Shown one piece after another: positions 6,775 through 9,159 of a stretch of 9,159 bases of DNA. The DNA comes from CBDVAK01 sp965371945 (GTDB taxonomy: Bacteria; Pseudomonadota; Gammaproteobacteria; Competibacterales; JAHEDQ01): assembly GCA_965371945.1 (NCBI GenBank), contig CBDVAK010000134.1:1-9159 (forward strand), read 5' to 3'. Numbering within the stretch: the stretch's first letter is position 1; each line of letters starts with the position of its first letter. The notes beneath the pieces are model-generated. The model ran no database searches. It had not been told where the DNA came from and saw only the letters and a program-made list of their open reading frames with translations. Made by a program: the position numbers and the translations under genes.

Positions 6775-6881
6775 CGTTCCTCCGATAGCCGGGTCGCCCA
6801 TTTGCCAGCCGGCATGCCCAAAGCGCAGGCGGCGAGCATAAGTCATTTGCTGTGGTTTTGCTGCTACCAGGTGGTCGGTGT

Positions 6882-6895
6882 ATCGACCTGTCGAT
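6882..6895. repeat. Short inverted repeat upstream of the TAXI gene
   Basis: ATCGAC (6882-6887) and GTCGAT (6890-6895) are perfect 6-bp inverted arms with a 2-base spacer, in the 198-base gap between the cyclic-nucleotide-binding gene and the TAXI gene, about 108 bases upstream of the latter's ATG. The spacing is too tight for an RNA hairpin with all six pairs, and suits a dimeric regulator's site better. No T-run is adjacent. Confidence 0.3.
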
Positions 6896-6972
6896 GGGGC
6901 CCGAGACCCGCGGCTAAGCTTCGTCCACGATACGCGCGCTCCAACCAGCCGTACACGTTTCGATACAGATTG

Positions 6973-7677
6973 TCAGCCGTGGTCCGGCGTTCCCTCAGTG
7001 CCTGCAGTTGCAGAATTCTCGAACGCTGAACGGAACTCCATATTTTGCATCGCGATTTTTCTCGACAGGTTGCTCCCCGCTGCGGCATAGAGGGTCGAGC
7101 GCAAATCGCTGTCCCGCCCCAGTCTGCGGTCCAGGGAAGCTCGGTCCCACACCAGACAACGCACCGAGGTGCACGAGATAGTGGTCGCACTGGCCGCTTG
7201 TCCGGCGAGTAAAGCCATCTCACCGACAAAATGCCCCGGATCCAGCATTGCAACCTTGCGGCCGTCCACCTGAACCTCAACCTGCCCCTCCGCGATCAAG
7301 TACATGCGCGCCGGAACCTGATGCTCGTGGGTCAGCTCAGACCCCGCGGGTAGTGTCTCCCAGCTACCCCGGCGCAGCAGTCTCTTGACCGATACCTTAT
7401 TGAGGGCCGGAAACGATACTTGTCGCAGGTGCTCCTCTTCAGGACTGAGTTGATCAAGGCGCCGCTCGTACACGAGCCGGGCGGCGTGGCTGGTATTGAT
7501 CAGCAGAAACACCACAAACCAGCTGAGAACGGTCCAGTCGGGGGCGGGAGGACGCAGGTACACCACGGTAAAAAAACACAGATGTGAAGCAATCGCCATG
7601 AGTCGCAGCCACAGAATGTCGCGAACCAGGTACGACAGCAACGACAACGAGTAGGCCAAGTGGATGAGGTTGATCAT
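6973..7677 (-). CDS. Membrane protein with cyclic-nucleotide-binding domain, Popeye-like architecture
   Basis: A 234-residue protein. The N-terminus holds about three hydrophobic segments (residues 3-18, 26-41, 48-64), followed by NTSHAARLVYERR and then a cyclic-nucleotide-binding (CRP-type) domain at about 85-200. In the domain, MYLIAEGQVEVQVDGRKVAML (125-145) gives the beta strands and FVGEMALLAGQ (150-160) the start of the phosphate-binding cassette with E153. The cassette Arg that normally contacts the cyclic phosphate is replaced: the segment reads AASATT (161-166). Three helices plus a cNMP domain is the layout of Popeye-domain proteins. No HTH follows, so it is not a transcription factor. 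It could be a membrane sensor for a nucleotide or another ligand. A TAA codon directly precedes ATG 7677, fixing the start; AGGTGA lies about 11 bases upstream. Confidence 0.85.
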   Translation of the reverse strand: MINLIHLAYSLSLLSYLVRDILWLRLMAIASHLCFFTVVYLRPPAPDWTVLSWFVVFLLINTSHAARLVYERRLDQLSPEEEHLRQVSFPALNKVSVKRLLRRGSWETLPAGSELTHEHQVPARMYLIAEGQVEVQVDGRKVAMLDPGHFVGEMALLAGQAASATTISCTSVRCLVWDRASLDRRLGRDSDLRSTLYAAAGSNLSRKIAMQNMEFRSAFENSATAGTEGTPDHG

Positions 7678-7768
7678 TTACAACGGGCTCACCTGTGTTG
7701 ATCGGACCGATTTTTCGAATGAGAGACCTGACTCTTAGCGTGACCCTTGGCGCAGGATGCCGGCTTGC

Positions 7769-7799
7769 AGAAAGGCTGACCGGAGGCCGGCCCCTTTCT
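7769..7799 (-). other. Stable GC-rich hairpin downstream of the outer-membrane protein gene
   Basis: AGAAAGG (7769-7775) and CCTTTCT (7793-7799) are perfect 7-bp inverted arms; inside them CCGG-AGG-CCGG adds a 4-bp stem with a 3-base loop. An alternative pairing is CCGGCC (7787-7792) with GGCCGG (7801-7806). It lies about 106 bases past the stop of the gene ending at 7905. There is no T-run on either strand, so it could be an mRNA 3' stabiliser or a factor-dependent stop signal rather than an intrinsic terminator. Confidence 0.35.
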
Positions 7800-7904
7800 T
7801 GGCCGGGGTAGCAAACACCCGCCGCGCGTCGATGAGTTGAGCACGGCGCCTGAAGCGTGTATTTGGTATCCACATCGAGGCCTGTCGGGTCCACGGCAGA
7901 GCGG

Positions 7905-8747
7905 TCAGAATTGCCCGCTGAGCTGCAGTTCGACTCCCCAGTCGGCGGCTTCGTCGGTGATGCCGATCGGGGCGCCCAGCTTGAGGCCGAAACGCTTACC
8001 CAGTGGCATCAACAGTTCCGGCGCGATGGTGAGGTTGTGGTAGCCGTCGTCAGTGTAGATCCCGGCATAGGTCAGTTCCAGCGCCGGAAACAGCTTGGGG
8101 TGCCAGCCTTCCCAGATCACCGCGCCTTTGGCCTCCAGCATGAAGAAATCGTCCTCTTCGCCAGTCGGATTGAGATCATCGGTTAGAAAGTAATAGCGTC
8201 CGCCGAGGTTGCCGATGAGCCTGACCCGTCGTTCGGTCAACATCTGGTCAGCGCGCAGTCCGGCCAGCACATAGTTGCCGTTGTGGTTGAGTTCGTCCCC
8301 GAACTTGGTGTCCAGCGAGCCCAAACGAGTGCCAGCACCCAGGTAGTAGGACAGGTTGGGCCCGCGCTGGTAGCTGTTGCGAAACTGGTGCTCGAACTGC
8401 AGCGTGGCGTAGTTGAAGGTTCCACCCCAGCCATTGACGTCGGTACGAAAGCGGTTCGGTATCCATGGATTGCTCATGTCGCCGTTGCCGCTGGTGTAGA
8501 CCGGCAGCAGCAAGCGGAACTGCATGGTGTCGTTGAACGGTACAGCCAGTTCCAGTTCCGCCTGCCAGGCACTGAAATTGGTGATCTCCTGCAGCTCGGT
8601 ATTGGAAAAATAGCGCACCGTCGCATAACCCTTGATGTGTTCCTGGTTTTGCGCCTGACGGCTGAAAACGGGCTCGATACGCGGTGTTTCTGCCGCCAGA
8701 GACGACAGCACCGACAACAGGGTAATGAGCAGCAGCAGGAATCTCAT
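7905..8747 (-). CDS. Putative outer-membrane beta-barrel protein
   Basis: A 280-residue secreted protein with a short signal peptide (MRFLLLLITLLSVLSSLAA, cleavage about residue 19). The rest alternates polar and hydrophobic residues in strand-length blocks rich in aromatics, for example FNYATLQFEHQF, NLSYYLGAGTRL, YVLAGLRAD, VRLIGNLGGRYYF and ALELTYAGIY. It ends in VELQLSGQF, a terminal strand with C-terminal Phe as recognised by the BAM assembly machinery. The overall look recalls small barrels such as the 'MetA-pathway of phenol degradation' family, but the family is not certain and no substrate can be given. The frame runs up to 8912, but a good promoter at 8826-8854 lies inside that extension and the signal peptide starts at ATG 8747, with GGAAGA about 9 bases upstream. 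Confidence 0.78.
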   Translation of the reverse strand: MRFLLLLITLLSVLSSLAAETPRIEPVFSRQAQNQEHIKGYATVRYFSNTELQEITNFSAWQAELELAVPFNDTMQFRLLLPVYTSGNGDMSNPWIPNRFRTDVNGWGGTFNYATLQFEHQFRNSYQRGPNLSYYLGAGTRLGSLDTKFGDELNHNGNYVLAGLRADQMLTERRVRLIGNLGGRYYFLTDDLNPTGEEDDFFMLEAKGAVIWEGWHPKLFPALELTYAGIYTDDGYHNLTIAPELLMPLGKRFGLKLGAPIGITDEAADWGVELQLSGQF

Positions 8748-8825
8748 CGTGGTTTGTCTTCCAGGCGAAGAACGGCAATCCGGCACTTGAGCCTCGCAAC
8801 ACAGCGTCGGAATTTTGGCGCAGAA

Positions 8826-8854
8826 AGTATAGTGTTTTTGCCCTATCGGGTCAC
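8826..8854 (-). promoter_or_regulatory. Putative sigma70-type promoter of the outer-membrane protein gene
   Basis: On the minus strand, GTGACC (8854-8849, 4 of 6 matches to TTGACA) and TATACT (8831-8826, 5 of 6 matches to TATAAT) are separated by exactly 17 bases, in a locally AT-rich patch. Transcription would start near 8819, giving a leader of about 70 bases before ATG 8747. Confidence 0.6.
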
Positions 8855-8912
8855 CTGCACAGGCGTTTCCGAGACCTCCTCTGCTCGGAGTGGTGATCGA
8901 GTTCGTCCTCAC

Positions 8913-9159
8913 TCATCTCGGCCGGAGTGGTATGATTCAGACCAAGCTCGTGTTGACGGACAGCCGGGCGGCTGATCAGTTATCTTCGAATACACAGTGT
9001 ACTTGAGGAACTGAAGTTTCCTAATTCCATATCCGCTTAAAACATTCGAGCATCACCCACAGGCAGTATATGAGCATGCACTAATGGGGCGGATATTGGT
9101 ATCTCCTTATATATTGATGGACAGCTTTTTTGCTAGCTGCTCTTGCAGGGTTTCTTATT
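8913..9159. other. AT-richer right-hand end without a supportable gene
   Basis: Together with the leader and promoter upstream of 8747, this makes a gene-free stretch of about 410 bases. From about 8980 onward the base composition drops visibly toward AT. Short frames touching the right edge exist on both strands: one rightward from ATG 9084, and one leftward ending at a TAG within 9082-9084. Neither has a ribosome site, recognisable residues or useful length. No tRNA, insertion-sequence end or attachment site is seen. Confidence 0.5.
9029..9096. repeat. Spaced inverted repeat in the AT-rich end
   Basis: ATATCCGC (9029-9036) and GCGGATAT (9089-9096) are perfect 8-bp inverted arms 52 bases apart. 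Adjacent CC and GG extend the match if one base is bulged. The arms enclose GCATGC and other small palindromes. This could be paired operators, a structured leader of a gene outside the window, or chance. Confidence 0.3.

Noticed and set aside
6775..6846. N-terminal extension of the TAXI protein to 6846
   Set aside because: The ATG at 6774 has an excellent ribosome site and starts the signal peptide.
5557..7029. 490-codon rightward open frame
   Set aside because: It is antisense to the TAXI gene and parts of the cupin and cNMP genes, spanning their gaps; the leftward genes carry the protein-family motifs.
7787..7806. Intrinsic terminator at the CCGGCC/GGCCGG repeat
   Set aside because: There is no T-run on either strand after the stem; it is recorded only as a hairpin.
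8748..8912. N-terminal extension of the outer-membrane protein to 8912
   Set aside because: It precedes a clear signal peptide and contains a good -35/-10 pair.
9122..9139. CAGCT/AGCTG arms around a T-run as a terminator
   Set aside because: The T-run is in the loop rather than after the stem, and no gene end is nearby.

Overview
The window looks like a chromosomal stretch of a GC-rich Gram-negative bacterium, most likely a proteobacterium. The basis is Sec signal peptides on periplasmic binding proteins, a tripartite tricarboxylate transporter (TTT), a TAXI-type TRAP binding protein and a putative outer-membrane barrel ending in Phe. The species cannot be named from this sequence. No rRNA, tRNA, CRISPR array, insertion sequence or phage gene is visible.

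Region A (1-5790, very GC-rich) is a coherent uptake and catabolism locus. A leftward operon holds tctC (periplasmic binding protein), tctB (small membrane subunit), tctA (large permease) and, coupled by a 4-base GTGA overlap, the first 178 codons of a DUF6807/PmoA-like gene that runs off the left edge. Divergent from tctC is a rightward LacI-family regulator, whose 3' end overlaps that of a leftward cupin gene. The 277-base gap between tctC and the regulator holds a promoter-like element for tctC and two related 14-bp sites of LacI-operator form. One sits between the -35 and -10 of the tctC promoter and the other just ahead of the regulator gene. This suggests an inducible, autoregulated system for a carboxylated substrate of unknown identity. 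A perfect hairpin between tctC and tctB probably adjusts expression of the binding protein relative to the permease.

Region B (about 5850-8900, less GC-rich, all leftward) holds an orphan TAXI-family binding protein with no TRAP permease beside it, a membrane protein with a cyclic-nucleotide-binding domain built like Popeye-domain proteins but lacking the usual phosphate-binding Arg, and a putative outer-membrane beta-barrel protein with a good sigma70-type promoter. Gaps of about 200 bases separate these genes, so they may be separate transcripts.

Region C (8913-9159) is AT-richer and shows no supportable gene; it contains only a spaced inverted repeat.
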